Source: Bacillus alkalicellulosilyticus (GTDB lineage Bacteria > Bacillota > Bacilli > Bacillales > Bacillaceae_F). From it: a DNA stretch of 64,000 bases. Made by a program: the position numbers and the translations under genes. Under the pieces are notes generated by a model, which made no database searches, had not been told where the DNA came from, and saw only the letters and a list, made by a program, of their open reading frames with translations. The DNA lies in the NCBI RefSeq assembly GCF_002019795.1, contig NZ_KV917381.1:192001-256000 (forward strand), written 5' to 3'. Positions 43,757 through 52,746 of this stretch are shown one piece after another (position 1 is the first letter of the stretch; the number at the start of each line of letters is the position of its first letter).

Positions 43757-45094
43757 ATGAATAGGAAAAGTATAGTGTATCTATTGATTGGTTTTGTGTC
43801 ACTCTTTTTAGTCGCTTGTGGCGGTAGTTCTACCTCTTCGAGTGATGCTGAAGAAACAACGGTCGTGGGTGATGACATTGAAGGTGCTACAGAATTAACG
43901 TTTTGGACATTTGCAGGACAACATGTCAATTTATTTGAAGATGCAGCGATTTCGTGGAATGAAGAGTTCCCAGACAGACCGATTAAACTCGTTGCAGAAA
44001 CGTATCCTTATGATCAAATGCACAACAACTTATTACTTGCATTGCAATCAGGTTCTGGAGCACCAGATATAGCTGATATTGAAGTTTCACGATTCCCTAA
44101 TTACTTACAAGGAGTTCCGCAATTGTTACCAATGAATGAACATGTGGAACCCGTTATTGATAAATTCGTTGAAGCTCGTTTTAATATTTATGCAAAAGAT
44201 GGTAGTTATTACGGAATGCCTACACATGTTGGGGCATCTGTCATGTACTACAACACAGAAATTTTAGATGAAGCAGGTGTAGACCCAGAATCAATAAAAA
44301 CGTGGGACGACTTTGTTGAAGCAGGTAAACAAGTTGTAGAGAAAACAGGCAAGAAAATGTTTTCTGTTGCTACGGATGACCACTTGCCAATACACCAATT
44401 AATTAGTCAAAACGGGTCAGACTTTTTTGACGCTAATGGGAATTTAACATTAGATGACCCAAGAAATATTGAAGTATTACAATTTCTACATGATTTAGTA
44501 TATGTACATGAAATTGCTGAGTTGATGCCGGGTGGACAGCCACACGCAGAGGAATATTACTCATATATGAATGAAGGAAGTGTAGCTGCTCTTGCAATGC
44601 CAATGTGGTATATGGGCCGTTTTATTGATAACATGCCTGATTTAGATGGAAAAATTACTGTTCAGCCACTTCCTGCATGGGAAGAAGGTGGATTCCGTTC
44701 AGCTGGAATGGGGGGAACTGGAACTGTTGTTACTAACCAAACAGACCATGAAGAACTTGCAAAAGATTTCTTAGCATATGCAAAGCTTTCTGAAAGAGCT
44801 AATGAGAAGTTATGGACAATTCTTGGCTTTGACCCTCCACGTTGGGATGTTTGGGATAATGACGTATTTAAAGAGGACAATGCTTTCTATCAATACTTTG
44901 GTGATAATATTTTTGAAGTATTATTAGATGTTCGTGATGAGATTAATTCTATTTCTATTACAGAAAACACGCCTGCTGTAGCAAATGAAATGACTACAAA
45001 TGTCTTAAATGAAGTATTGCGACAACAATCACATTCTGCTGAAGAAGCGTTAAAAAAGGCACAACAGACGATAGAATCTAATATGCAAGAATAA
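43757..45094 (+). CDS. Extracellular sugar-binding lipoprotein of the ABC importer
   Basis: A 445-residue solute-binding protein. Its signal peptide ends in the lipobox LVAC (Cys about 21), followed by a Ser-rich linker. The mature part has the family 1 pattern (ELTFWTFAGQHVN, then MYYNTEILDEAGVDPESIKTW and MPMWYMGRF). ATG at 43757 follows TGGGGGT. It lies after the permeases, within one operon. It binds oligosaccharides at the cell surface; nearby alpha-galactosidases suggest galactosylated ones, by inference. Confidence 0.94.
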   Translation: MNRKSIVYLLIGFVSLFLVACGGSSTSSSDAEETTVVGDDIEGATELTFWTFAGQHVNLFEDAAISWNEEFPDRPIKLVAETYPYDQMHNNLLLALQSGSGAPDIADIEVSRFPNYLQGVPQLLPMNEHVEPVIDKFVEARFNIYAKDGSYYGMPTHVGASVMYYNTEILDEAGVDPESIKTWDDFVEAGKQVVEKTGKKMFSVATDDHLPIHQLISQNGSDFFDANGNLTLDDPRNIEVLQFLHDLVYVHEIAELMPGGQPHAEEYYSYMNEGSVAALAMPMWYMGRFIDNMPDLDGKITVQPLPAWEEGGFRSAGMGGTGTVVTNQTDHEELAKDFLAYAKLSERANEKLWTILGFDPPRWDVWDNDVFKEDNAFYQYFGDNIFEVLLDVRDEINSISITENTPAVANEMTTNVLNEVLRQQSHSAEEALKKAQQTIESNMQE

Positions 45095-45145
45095 TTAATA
45101 AGATAGTCATTAAACAAGATTACTTTGGACGTGTAATTTTGAGTA

Positions 45146-45186
45146 TGACCCCAACTTTCACAATTACATTGTGTGAGCTGGGGTCA
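45146..45186. terminator. Bidirectional hairpin between convergent genes
   Basis: TGACCCCA-AC-TTTCACAAT and ATTGTGTGA-GC-TGGGGTCA form a long, nearly continuous stem. It lies between the convergent binding-protein and AraC genes. T-runs are weak on both sides. Confidence 0.6.
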
Positions 45187-45206
45187 AACGTTGTTACCTG
45201 TTAGAA

Positions 45207-46103
45207 CTACTCTATTAATAAATGCTGGAATAGACTTTTAGTGTGATTTTTCCTAAACTCTCCTGCAGAAACGCCAACAGCTTTTTTAAAAACCTTATGA
45301 AAATAGTTCGCATCAGTATAACCTGTTCTTTCAGCAATTTCTTTAATCGGCAATTCGGTTTGTGTTAATAGCTGGAAAGCTTGTTCCATTCGAACTTTGG
45401 TTAAATATTGAAGCGGCGAAATTAGCACATGCTCTTTAAATTTCTTTATAAAGTAATATTTTGATAATCCGACATACTCGGCCATATCCTCTATGCTAAT
45501 TTGTTCTTCAAAGTGCGTCCTTAGATAAAAAACAGCTTTTGCTATCGCTTCAGGCAATTCATTTGCGGCGAGAGTCTTATTTTTACTAAAGCGGTAGCAT
45601 TCCATAATGAACTCATATGCTTTTGCTGAAGAAATGAATGTGTCTGTAACCTTCATATCTTTTACGTCTTGGTATATTCGCATAAGCAGTTGAATGAGCT
45701 CAGAGTCAGCCTGAACGTGAAATACGGACCCTAATGTCTCACGTAAGTACTTCCAACATTTTAATACTTCCTGCCCTTGGAGGGTTAAATAGACAAATTC
45801 CCATTTTTCACTATCATCTGGAAGATAGTAACTATGCGAGCTAGGAACATCAACTATAAACGCTTCGCCAGGTGTAAGTTTATGTTTTATATTATTATAT
45901 TCGAGCACCCCGCTGCCGGAGAGTGTATATTGAAATACATACGTATCTGTGTCACTTCTCTCTAATCCATTCCAGTAATAATCTTTTTTTTCGCGGTTTT
46001 CCCAACCAACCACATAGATACTTGAAATAGAATGGCTGGGTTCCTTACTTAGAGAGCTAATATGATATGAACCATAAGGTGTTACTACCGATTCATTAGA
46101 CAA
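45207..46103 (-). CDS. AraC-family transcriptional regulator
   Basis: About 298 residues: a cupin-like N-terminal sensor (GEAFIVDVPSSHSYYLPDD) and two C-terminal helix-turn-helix motifs (SIEDMAEYVGLSKYYFIKKF and PIKEIAERTGYTDANYFHKV). The TTG at 46103 lies 7 nt after GGGAGGG and is preferred over ATG 46124, which has no site. It is divergent from the GH4 gene and probably activates it and the following GH43 gene. Confidence 0.9.
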   Translation of the reverse strand: MSNESVVTPYGSYHISSLSKEPSHSISSIYVVGWENREKKDYYWNGLERSDTDTYVFQYTLSGSGVLEYNNIKHKLTPGEAFIVDVPSSHSYYLPDDSEKWEFVYLTLQGQEVLKCWKYLRETLGSVFHVQADSELIQLLMRIYQDVKDMKVTDTFISSAKAYEFIMECYRFSKNKTLAANELPEAIAKAVFYLRTHFEEQISIEDMAEYVGLSKYYFIKKFKEHVLISPLQYLTKVRMEQAFQLLTQTELPIKEIAERTGYTDANYFHKVFKKAVGVSAGEFRKNHTKSLFQHLLIE

Positions 46104-46213
46104 TTTTTTACCCTCCCACCACATTATCTTACCGTTGAGAAAACTCGGAGTCCTTGTTTATGATTATTTTAACAAACTTTTTTTGATTATTGTTAACTTT
46201 AGGAGGATTAAGA

Positions 46214-47515
46214 ATGTCAAAAATCACTTTTATGGGAGCTGGAAGTACAGTTTTTGCTAAAAATGTGTTAGGGGACTGTATGCTTGTTCCTGCTTTAGAA
46301 GGGTTTGAGTTTGCGTTATATGATATTGATAAAGAACGATTAAGAGATTCTGAAAACATGCTTTTAAATTTAGCGAAAAGTTTGATGAAAAAAGTAACGA
46401 TTAAGGCTTATACTTCTCGAAAAGAAGCATTACGTGGAGCAAAATATGTATTTAATGCGATTCAAGTTGGAGGGTATCAACCAAGTACCGTTATTGACTT
46501 TGAAATTCCTAAAAAGTACGGTCTTCGCCAAACGATTGCTGACACTACAGGAATTGGCGGTATCTTTCGTAATCTAAGAACCATTCCGGTTATGCTTGAT
46601 TTTGCAAAGGATATGGAAGAGGTCTGCCCAGATGCATTATTCTTAAATTATACAAATCCGATGGCAGTTCTAACTGGAGTCATGAATCGTTTTACAGCAA
46701 TCAAAACAGTTGGGTTATGTCACAGTGTTCAGATATGTACAGAGCATCTATTTAAAGCATTAGATATGGACCATACAGGCATTAAGGAAAAAATTGCAGG
46801 AATCAATCATATGGCTTGGCTATTAGAAGTTTCAAAGGACGGGCAGGATCTTTATCCTGAAATTAAACGAAGAGCCAAGGAAAAACAGAAAAACAAGCAT
46901 GACGATATGGTCCGATTCGAGCTAATGGATAAATTTGGATTCTATGTAACCGAATCGTCTGAACATAATGCGGAATACCATCCATATTTTATTAAGCGTA
47001 ATTACCCAGAGCTTATTGAAAAATATAATATTCCACTAGATGAATACCCACGCCGATGTGAAAATCAAATCAAAGGCTGGGAAGAAATGAGAGATAATCT
47101 CGTAAACAATAAGTCACTTACCCATCAGCGCTCCCACGAATACGGTTCTCGTATTATTGAAGCGATGGAAACTAACATCCCTTTTAAATTTGGTGGAAAT
47201 GTGTTAAATACAGGTCGATTAATAAGTAACTTGCCTGAGTTGGCTTGTGTTGAGGTCCCTTGTGTAGCTGACCGTAGTGGTATCACCCCTACATATGTAG
47301 GAGAACTTCCAGCTCAACTGGCCGGATTAAACTACACAAATATTAATACACAACTAGTAACGATCGAAGCAGCTATGACTAAAAAGAAAGAGTATATCTA
47401 TCAAGCAGCTCTTCTTGATCCGCATACGGCTGCGGAGTTATCAATTGATGATATCATCTCTCTTTGTGACGATTTAATTGAAGCACATGGGGAGTGGATC
47501 CCAACCTTTGATTAA
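46214..47515 (+). CDS. melA: GH4 alpha-galactosidase, MelA type
   Basis: A 433-residue family 4 glycosidase that uses NAD and a divalent metal through oxidation at C3. The start SKITFMGAGSTVFAKNVLGD is the Rossmann dinucleotide motif. LFLNYTNPMAVLTGVM and GLCHSVQ (metal-binding Cys and His) follow, then GINHMAW. The C-terminal half has the GH4 pattern YGSRIIEAMETN. ATG at 46214 has AGGAGG 7 nt upstream. The enzyme is cytoplasmic. This is a second, mechanistically unrelated alpha-galactosidase beside the GH27 enzyme. The melA symbol is by family. Confidence 0.88.
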   Translation: MSKITFMGAGSTVFAKNVLGDCMLVPALEGFEFALYDIDKERLRDSENMLLNLAKSLMKKVTIKAYTSRKEALRGAKYVFNAIQVGGYQPSTVIDFEIPKKYGLRQTIADTTGIGGIFRNLRTIPVMLDFAKDMEEVCPDALFLNYTNPMAVLTGVMNRFTAIKTVGLCHSVQICTEHLFKALDMDHTGIKEKIAGINHMAWLLEVSKDGQDLYPEIKRRAKEKQKNKHDDMVRFELMDKFGFYVTESSEHNAEYHPYFIKRNYPELIEKYNIPLDEYPRRCENQIKGWEEMRDNLVNNKSLTHQRSHEYGSRIIEAMETNIPFKFGGNVLNTGRLISNLPELACVEVPCVADRSGITPTYVGELPAQLAGLNYTNINTQLVTIEAAMTKKKEYIYQAALLDPHTAAELSIDDIISLCDDLIEAHGEWIPTFD

Positions 47516-47598
47516 TAGCTTGCAATGGAGTCTAAAATCATTAAAAATAAAGAAGAAACGGTTTGATAAAGACTAAATAATAATATGAGGTGCTTACA

Positions 47599-49017
47599 AT
47601 GGAAAAGAAGATAAAGCAAGGCGTTAATCCTTACCTACCTTCGTGGGAGTATATTCCTGATGCGGAACCATATGTTTTTAATGATAGAGTTTATGTTTAT
47701 GGGTCTCATGACCGTTTTAATGGACATGTCTTTTGTTTAGGAGATTACGTTTGTTATTCCGCTCCTGTCGATGACCTTGGTGATTGGCGTTATGAGGGTG
47801 TCATTTACAAAAAGTCAGATGATCCATTAAATCATGCTGAAAATATGTGCTTATATGCTCCGGATGTTACGATTGGGCCAGACGGAAGGTATTATTTATA
47901 CTATGTTTTAGATAAAGTACCTGTTGTATCAGTAGCCGTTTGTGATACACCAGCAGGGAAATATGAGTTTTATGGATATGTTCATTATGCAGATGGAACA
48001 AGGCTTGGAGAAAGAGAAGGAGATCAACCGCAGTTTGACCCGGGTTTATTGACTGAAGGAGATAAGACCTATTTATATACCGGTTTTTGTGCAAAAGGTG
48101 ATAAATCGAGAAAAGGTGCGATGGCAACTGTTCTTGGACCAGACATGCTAACAATTTTGGAGGAGCCTGTATTCATCTCCCCAAGTGAGCCATACAGTAA
48201 AGGAAGCAGCTTTGAGGGACATGAATTTTTTGAAGCACCTTCTATGAGAAAAGTGGGAGATACATATTACTTGATTTATTCGTCGATTGCGATGCATGAA
48301 CTTTGTTATGCTACAAGTAAGCATCCGACAAAGGACTTTGAGTATAAAGGTGTCATTGTCAGTAATAATGACCTTCATATCGATTCCTATAAACCAGCGG
48401 ATAAGCCAATGTACTATGGTGGCAATAACCATGGAAGTATCGTTGAAATAAACGGGAAGTGGTATATTTTTTACCATAGACATACGAATGGATCAAGTTT
48501 TTGCCGCCAAGGTTGTATCGAACCAATCGAAATTCTAGCAGATGGAACGATCCCACAGGTGGAAATCACGACAAGTGGTCCTAATGGTGGACCTCTTGTA
48601 GGTAAAGGCGAGTATCCAGCCTATTTGGCTTGTCATTTGTTCTTTAAGGATGAAGCTGTTTATACAGGCGGTTTATGGATGGACAGTCAGTTTCCAAAAA
48701 TAACTCAAGATGGAAAAGATGGCGATGAGGAAACGGGATATATCATTAATATGCAGGATTCAGCTACAGCTGGTTTTAAATATTTTGATTGCCAGGATAT
48801 TAAGAAAGTAACCATTAAGGTGAGAGGTTATTGCAAAGGTGTTTTTGAAGTGAAAACGTCATGGGATGGTGCAGCTCTTGCTGAAATCCCAGTAGATTTC
48901 ACGAATGTATGGACAGATTACACGTCTGACATAGCTATACCAAACGGCATCCAGTCTTTGTATTTTACGTATAAAGGGGATGGCAGTGCCGGCCTAGCTT
49001 CATTTACATTGGAATAG
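47599..49017 (+). CDS. GH43 family glycoside hydrolase
   Basis: About 472 residues, no signal peptide. The five-bladed propeller shows the catalytic triad context: PDAEPYVFNDRVYVYGSHD (general base Asp), LYAPDVTIGPDGRYYLYY (pKa-modulating Asp) and FFEAPSMRKVGDTYYLIYSS (acid Glu). The last 120 residues form a beta-sandwich like a carbohydrate-binding domain. Typical activities are beta-xylosidase or alpha-L-arabinofuranosidase; which one cannot be told. ATG at 47599 follows GAGGTG. It lies 83 nt after the GH4 gene, likely the same transcript. Confidence 0.88.
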   Translation: MEKKIKQGVNPYLPSWEYIPDAEPYVFNDRVYVYGSHDRFNGHVFCLGDYVCYSAPVDDLGDWRYEGVIYKKSDDPLNHAENMCLYAPDVTIGPDGRYYLYYVLDKVPVVSVAVCDTPAGKYEFYGYVHYADGTRLGEREGDQPQFDPGLLTEGDKTYLYTGFCAKGDKSRKGAMATVLGPDMLTILEEPVFISPSEPYSKGSSFEGHEFFEAPSMRKVGDTYYLIYSSIAMHELCYATSKHPTKDFEYKGVIVSNNDLHIDSYKPADKPMYYGGNNHGSIVEINGKWYIFYHRHTNGSSFCRQGCIEPIEILADGTIPQVEITTSGPNGGPLVGKGEYPAYLACHLFFKDEAVYTGGLWMDSQFPKITQDGKDGDEETGYIINMQDSATAGFKYFDCQDIKKVTIKVRGYCKGVFEVKTSWDGAALAEIPVDFTNVWTDYTSDIAIPNGIQSLYFTYKGDGSAGLASFTLE

Positions 49018-49026
49018 ATTGAATTA

Positions 49027-49067
49027 AAAAAGGCAACGAGCAGAAGAACGCTGCTCGTTGCCTTTTT
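49027..49067. terminator. Strong bidirectional terminator
   Basis: AAAAAGGCAACGAGCAG and CTGCTCGTTGCCTTTTT pair perfectly over 17 bp with a 7-nt loop. A-run and T-run on the two sides serve both the GH43 gene and the convergent MerR gene. Confidence 0.92.
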
Positions 49068-49076
49068 ATTATGCGG

Positions 49077-49835
49077 TCAACTAGTAGATTTAGTTCCTTC
49101 ATAGTGAACAATAGCTTCTTCAACGTAATTCAATATTTCTTTTCGAATCGGATATAGGTCGAAATCAGCTGACGCTTTTTCCGATTTTCTGACGCCCCAA
49201 AACTTTTCTAGTAACTCTGGATTATCTCCAAAGGATTCTTTTGTTAATATTTCAATATCAACTGCAATGAGTTGTCCCTCTATAGAAGAGGGAGAGTTTC
49301 CGTTTTCTAAACATAGTTCGATTCGTTTCACAATGTTAATCCATTTTATCGAAAAAGAGTCTTCTAGTTTTGGTAGGTTCTCAGATAAAATGGATTGCTC
49401 CTCTTGACTAAAAAGTTGACTCCAAGTCTTTGCTTTTCTTTCCTGTTTTTTTCTGTTTTCCTCTTCAGATAAGAGCGGCAAGAGCTGACTCCATTGAAGC
49501 TTTCCTTCTATTTTTAATGTGTTTAATAAGGTAGTTGTATGTTGAAGGGATTGAGATAACTTTTCAATGTTTGTCTCAAGCTCACTTTTATGCACGGTTA
49601 ATACTTTATCTATGGTTACTTGATTGATGATTTTTTTAATATCTTTGAGTGGCATGGATGTAGACTTTAATAATTCGATTTTTTGTAGTAGTAACAAATC
49701 ATCTTCGGAGTAGTAACGTGTACCATTATCCTTTTTTACCGTTGGGACGACCAATTCAATTTGGTCGTAATAACGTAATGTACGTAAAGTCAAATTGAGT
49801 TTTTTTGAAACCTCACCTGTTGAAAATAAACGCAT
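49077..49835 (-). CDS. MerR-family transcriptional regulator
   Basis: About 252 residues from ATG 49835 (GGAGG 6 nt upstream); the longer frame to 49877 crosses the operator and is rejected. The winged helix reads LFSTGEVSKKLNLTLRTLRYYDQI and GTRYYSEDDLLLLQKI. A coiled-coil dimer helix and a helical C-terminal effector domain of about 130 residues follow (multidrug-activator type). It is divergent from a CPBP protease gene, whose promoter has the 19-bp spacer that MerR proteins untwist. Confidence 0.9.
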   Translation of the reverse strand: MRLFSTGEVSKKLNLTLRTLRYYDQIELVVPTVKKDNGTRYYSEDDLLLLQKIELLKSTSMPLKDIKKIINQVTIDKVLTVHKSELETNIEKLSQSLQHTTTLLNTLKIEGKLQWSQLLPLLSEEENRKKQERKAKTWSQLFSQEEQSILSENLPKLEDSFSIKWINIVKRIELCLENGNSPSSIEGQLIAVDIEILTKESFGDNPELLEKFWGVRKSEKASADFDLYPIRKEILNYVEEAIVHYEGTKSTS

Positions 49836-49856
49836 CCTAAACCTCCAAAAAAAGAT

Positions 49857-49887
49857 TTGCAGGTGACGTAACGTCACCGTTTATACT
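49857..49887 (+). promoter_or_regulatory. MerR-type promoter with operator in a 19-bp spacer
   Basis: TTGCAG (-35, 49857-49862) and TATACT (-10, 49882-49887) are 19 bp apart instead of 17. The spacer contains the palindrome GGTGACGT-A-ACGTCACC (49862-49878). Both traits are diagnostic of MerR-controlled promoters. It drives the CPBP gene and perhaps, on the other strand, the regulator. Confidence 0.8.
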
Positions 49888-49924
49888 TTATTTATCATAA
49901 ACCATCTTGAGGAGGAATGAAATA

Positions 49925-50605
49925 GTGAATACCATGGAATGGACTTGGAGAGATGTTAGTAAATTGCTTATTGTGACATTCATTATTGTTCCAGTTATAA
50001 TTGAATATTTTTTGCATGATTATTTCTATAGTCTCTTTCAAAATAGCTTATACTCAGGCACGCTAACGGGACTTGTGATGGCTATTGTTTTTACTGCATC
50101 TTTATATTTAATTGCCATACAGCCATATGGACTGTCATGGAAAGCGGTTGGGGTTAGGAAATTTCCCTCTAATTATTGGAAGTGGACTTTTGTTTGGTTG
50201 ATTCTTTTAATTGTTGCAAGTGTGTTTATATTACTTTTGATGGATGTACTAAATATCAGTTGGGAAAATGAAAAAACGGAAGCATTACAAAGGGACATGA
50301 CCTGGCTCACTATTCTAATTGGTTTTCTTTCGGCAGTAATTATTTCACCAATCTATGAAGAAATCTTTTATAGAGGGTTTTTGTATAAATGGTTTCGTGG
50401 AAAATGGGGAGTATCTGCGGGTCTGTTTATAAGTTCTTTGATTTTTATGCTTGTTCACATCCCAACATACAATACACTACCAGTAAACTTTATCTCTGGC
50501 TTAGTGTTTGCATGGACATATGAAAAAACAGGTTCAATTCTCCCTGCTATCATCATTCATAGTGGATTTAACTTTATTGCGTTAGTTCTTACAGTAATAG
50601 CCTGA
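49925..50605 (+). CDS. CPBP-family intramembrane metalloprotease
   Basis: About 226 residues with seven or so membrane helices. The CPBP (CAAX protease/bacteriocin immunity) signature is present: SPIYEEIFYRGFLYKW (EExxxR), the LVHIPTYNT motif with its His and the last IIIHSGFNF. GTG at 49925 lies 9 nt after GGAGG; ATG 49934 is an alternative. Members process membrane peptides or give immunity to bacteriocins. Control by the divergent MerR suggests a stress or peptide signal; that is inference. Confidence 0.88.
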   Translation: MNTMEWTWRDVSKLLIVTFIIVPVIIEYFLHDYFYSLFQNSLYSGTLTGLVMAIVFTASLYLIAIQPYGLSWKAVGVRKFPSNYWKWTFVWLILLIVASVFILLLMDVLNISWENEKTEALQRDMTWLTILIGFLSAVIISPIYEEIFYRGFLYKWFRGKWGVSAGLFISSLIFMLVHIPTYNTLPVNFISGLVFAWTYEKTGSILPAIIIHSGFNFIALVLTVIA

Positions 50606-51028
50606 TAATATACAATAAATAGCTTTCCATTTGTTCTTTGAAGCACATGGGAAGCTACTTTTCTTTAATAACAAAAACTACGGATTTTCCAACTAAAGAA
50701 ATTACATCTAATTATAATTATCGGTGATAATCTATCAATCTATATAGTTTTGAGGAAAAAGACTAATTTCCCGGGCAAATATACTCCTTTCACATTAAAT
50801 TCATCAAACTTTTATAAAAATAGTAGTTTTCAACCAAATACTAGCAATCTTTAGTTTTTAAAGTAAAATATAAACTTTTTAAAATAAAGTAGATGTTAAC
50901 ATATTACATGCAAGCACTTACATTACCAAAAAAGAGGAGGTGAGTGTTTCTTGTTTCCTGGTTTTGCATATCTTTCAGACATAAACAGAACGACTGAGAA
51001 TTCCAAAAAAATTTGAGGAGGAATGTTC
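50606..51028. other. Leader region of the xylanase gene
   Basis: About 420 AT-rich bases. A cre-like stretch TGCAAGCACTTACA (50909-50922) matches the consensus imperfectly (two mismatches). AGAGGAGGTGAG at 50933-50944 is a strong ribosome site that is followed not by the xylanase but by a TTG at 50951 opening a 21-codon frame. This frame ends at a TGA directly beside the xylanase ribosome site, so a leader peptide coupled to xylanase translation is possible. Confidence 0.45.
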
Positions 51029-52438
51029 ATGTTTAAGTCAAGAGCGATGAAGTTGCTATTTGCTTTAACTTTGGTTGTATCTTTATTACTTCCATCGACG
51101 GCATTAGGCAATCAATCCGCACAAACGCAAGGAAAGTTTTTAGGTAACATAATTGCTAGTAATATCCCAAGTGAGTATACTGACTATTGGAATGGTGTGA
51201 CACCAGAAAATGCTACCAAATGGGGATCGATTGAATCATCTCGAGGTAACAGAGACTGGAGTCAAGCGGATATGGCGTATAATTTTGCACAAGAGAATGG
51301 TTTTCCATTTAGGTTTCACAATCTTGTTTGGGGAAGCCAACAACCAGGTTGGATGAGTGGGTTATCCGCTGCTCAGCAAAGACAAGCTGTAGCTGACTGG
51401 ATCCAAGCTGCAGGAGAAAGATATCCTGATGCAGATTTTATTGATGTTGTGAATGAACCGTTACATGACCAACCAGCTTATAAAAATGCGCTAGGTGGTG
51501 ATGGAGCGACAGGATACGACTGGGTTATATGGGTATTTGAACAAGCGAGAGAAGCCTTCCCTAACTCAGAATTACACATAAACGACTACGGGATTATCCA
51601 AGATCCTCCGAAAGCAAGACGTTATGTAGAGATTATTAACCTTTTAAATGAGAGAGGGTTAATTGATGGGATTGGTATTCAGGCACACCATTTTAATATG
51701 GATCCTGTAGATGTCGGCACGATGAATCAAGTGCTAGATATTTTATCTGCAACAGGTTTACCGATTTATGTCACTGAGCTTGATATCACAGGTGATGGCG
51801 GAAACGACCAATTACAACTCGCGAGATATTCAGAAAAATTCCCTGTTTTATGGGAGCATCCGAATGTAGCAGGTGTCACACTTTGGGGATATCGTCAAGG
51901 TGAAACTTGGAGAGATGATACCCACTTGTTAAATAGTGATGGATCGGAACGTCCGGCTCTTACATGGTTAATGGAATATGTAGGCCGTTCTGGCGGAACT
52001 CCAACGCCAAATCCAGACCCTGGCCCAGGACCAAGTCCAGACCCTGATCCAGGGATACCAGGGCAATATCCATCTTGGAATCCAAATACAGTATATACAA
52101 ATGAAATCGTTACACATAACGGGCAGTTATGGCAAGCACAATGGTGGACGCAAAATCAAGAGCCAGGTACAACTGGACAATGGGGACCGTGGCAGCCAGT
52201 AGGAGATGCTCCAGCTCCTAATCCGAGTCCAGACCCTACACCAAATCCAGACCCAAATCCTACACCAAGTCCAGACCCTGATCCAGGGACACCAGGGCAA
52301 TATCCATCTTGGGATTCAAATACAATATATACAAATGAAATCGTTACGCATAATGGGCAGTTGTGGCAAGCACAATGGTATACGCAAAATCAAGAGCCAG
52401 GTGCATCACAATGGGGACCGTGGCAGCTAGTGAACTAG
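51029..52438 (+). CDS. Secreted GH10 endo-1,4-beta-xylanase with two CBM5/12-like modules
   Basis: About 469 residues. A signal peptide ends near LPSTALG. The GH10 barrel of about 300 residues shows RFHNLVWGSQQPGWM, the acid/base Glu in DVVNEPL and the nucleophile Glu in YVTELDIT, ending near WLMEYVG. Pro/Asp/Asn-rich linkers (PNPDPGPGPSPDPDPG type) join it to two near-identical 45-residue modules with YPSWNPNTVYTNEIVTHNG and LWQAQWWTQNQEPG, the CBM5/12 pattern. ATG at 51029 lies 7 nt after GAGGAGG; the ATG at 51023 is too close. It cuts xylan outside the cell and feeds the uptake genes nearby. Confidence 0.94.
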   Translation: MFKSRAMKLLFALTLVVSLLLPSTALGNQSAQTQGKFLGNIIASNIPSEYTDYWNGVTPENATKWGSIESSRGNRDWSQADMAYNFAQENGFPFRFHNLVWGSQQPGWMSGLSAAQQRQAVADWIQAAGERYPDADFIDVVNEPLHDQPAYKNALGGDGATGYDWVIWVFEQAREAFPNSELHINDYGIIQDPPKARRYVEIINLLNERGLIDGIGIQAHHFNMDPVDVGTMNQVLDILSATGLPIYVTELDITGDGGNDQLQLARYSEKFPVLWEHPNVAGVTLWGYRQGETWRDDTHLLNSDGSERPALTWLMEYVGRSGGTPTPNPDPGPGPSPDPDPGIPGQYPSWNPNTVYTNEIVTHNGQLWQAQWWTQNQEPGTTGQWGPWQPVGDAPAPNPSPDPTPNPDPNPTPSPDPDPGTPGQYPSWDSNTIYTNEIVTHNGQLWQAQWYTQNQEPGASQWGPWQLVN

Positions 52439-52447
52439 TGATAGAGA

Positions 52448-52487
52448 AAGAGGAGTCTAACAAATATCGGTTAGACTCCTCTTTTCT
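52448..52487 (+). terminator. Terminator of the xylanase gene
   Basis: AAGAGGAGTCTAAC and GTTAGACTCCTCTT form a 14-bp perfect stem with an 8-nt loop, followed by TTC. Confidence 0.85.
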
Positions 52488-52746
52488 ATGAGTACATGCA
52501 AAGGTATATTCTTCATTAATCGTTTTAATGTAAAATAAAAGCCCTTTTCATCTTAAGATTAGATGATATCACCATTTTTAGGTAATGAGAGGTAGTGTGT
52601 TAGTCCTTGAGAGCTGATGTTTTTTATTTCTTCCTTGTGAATTATTTGAACTAAACATTTGTGAACAATTTAGAACAATTCAATTTTTCGTATAAGGCTT
52701 ATCTCAAAAATCACTACTTTTCAGATGATAATTAGATTAATTACCA

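Noticed and set aside
50909..50922. cre site before the xylanase
   Set aside because: TGCAAGCACTTACA has two departures from the consensus, including the central CG. Not listed as a site on its own.
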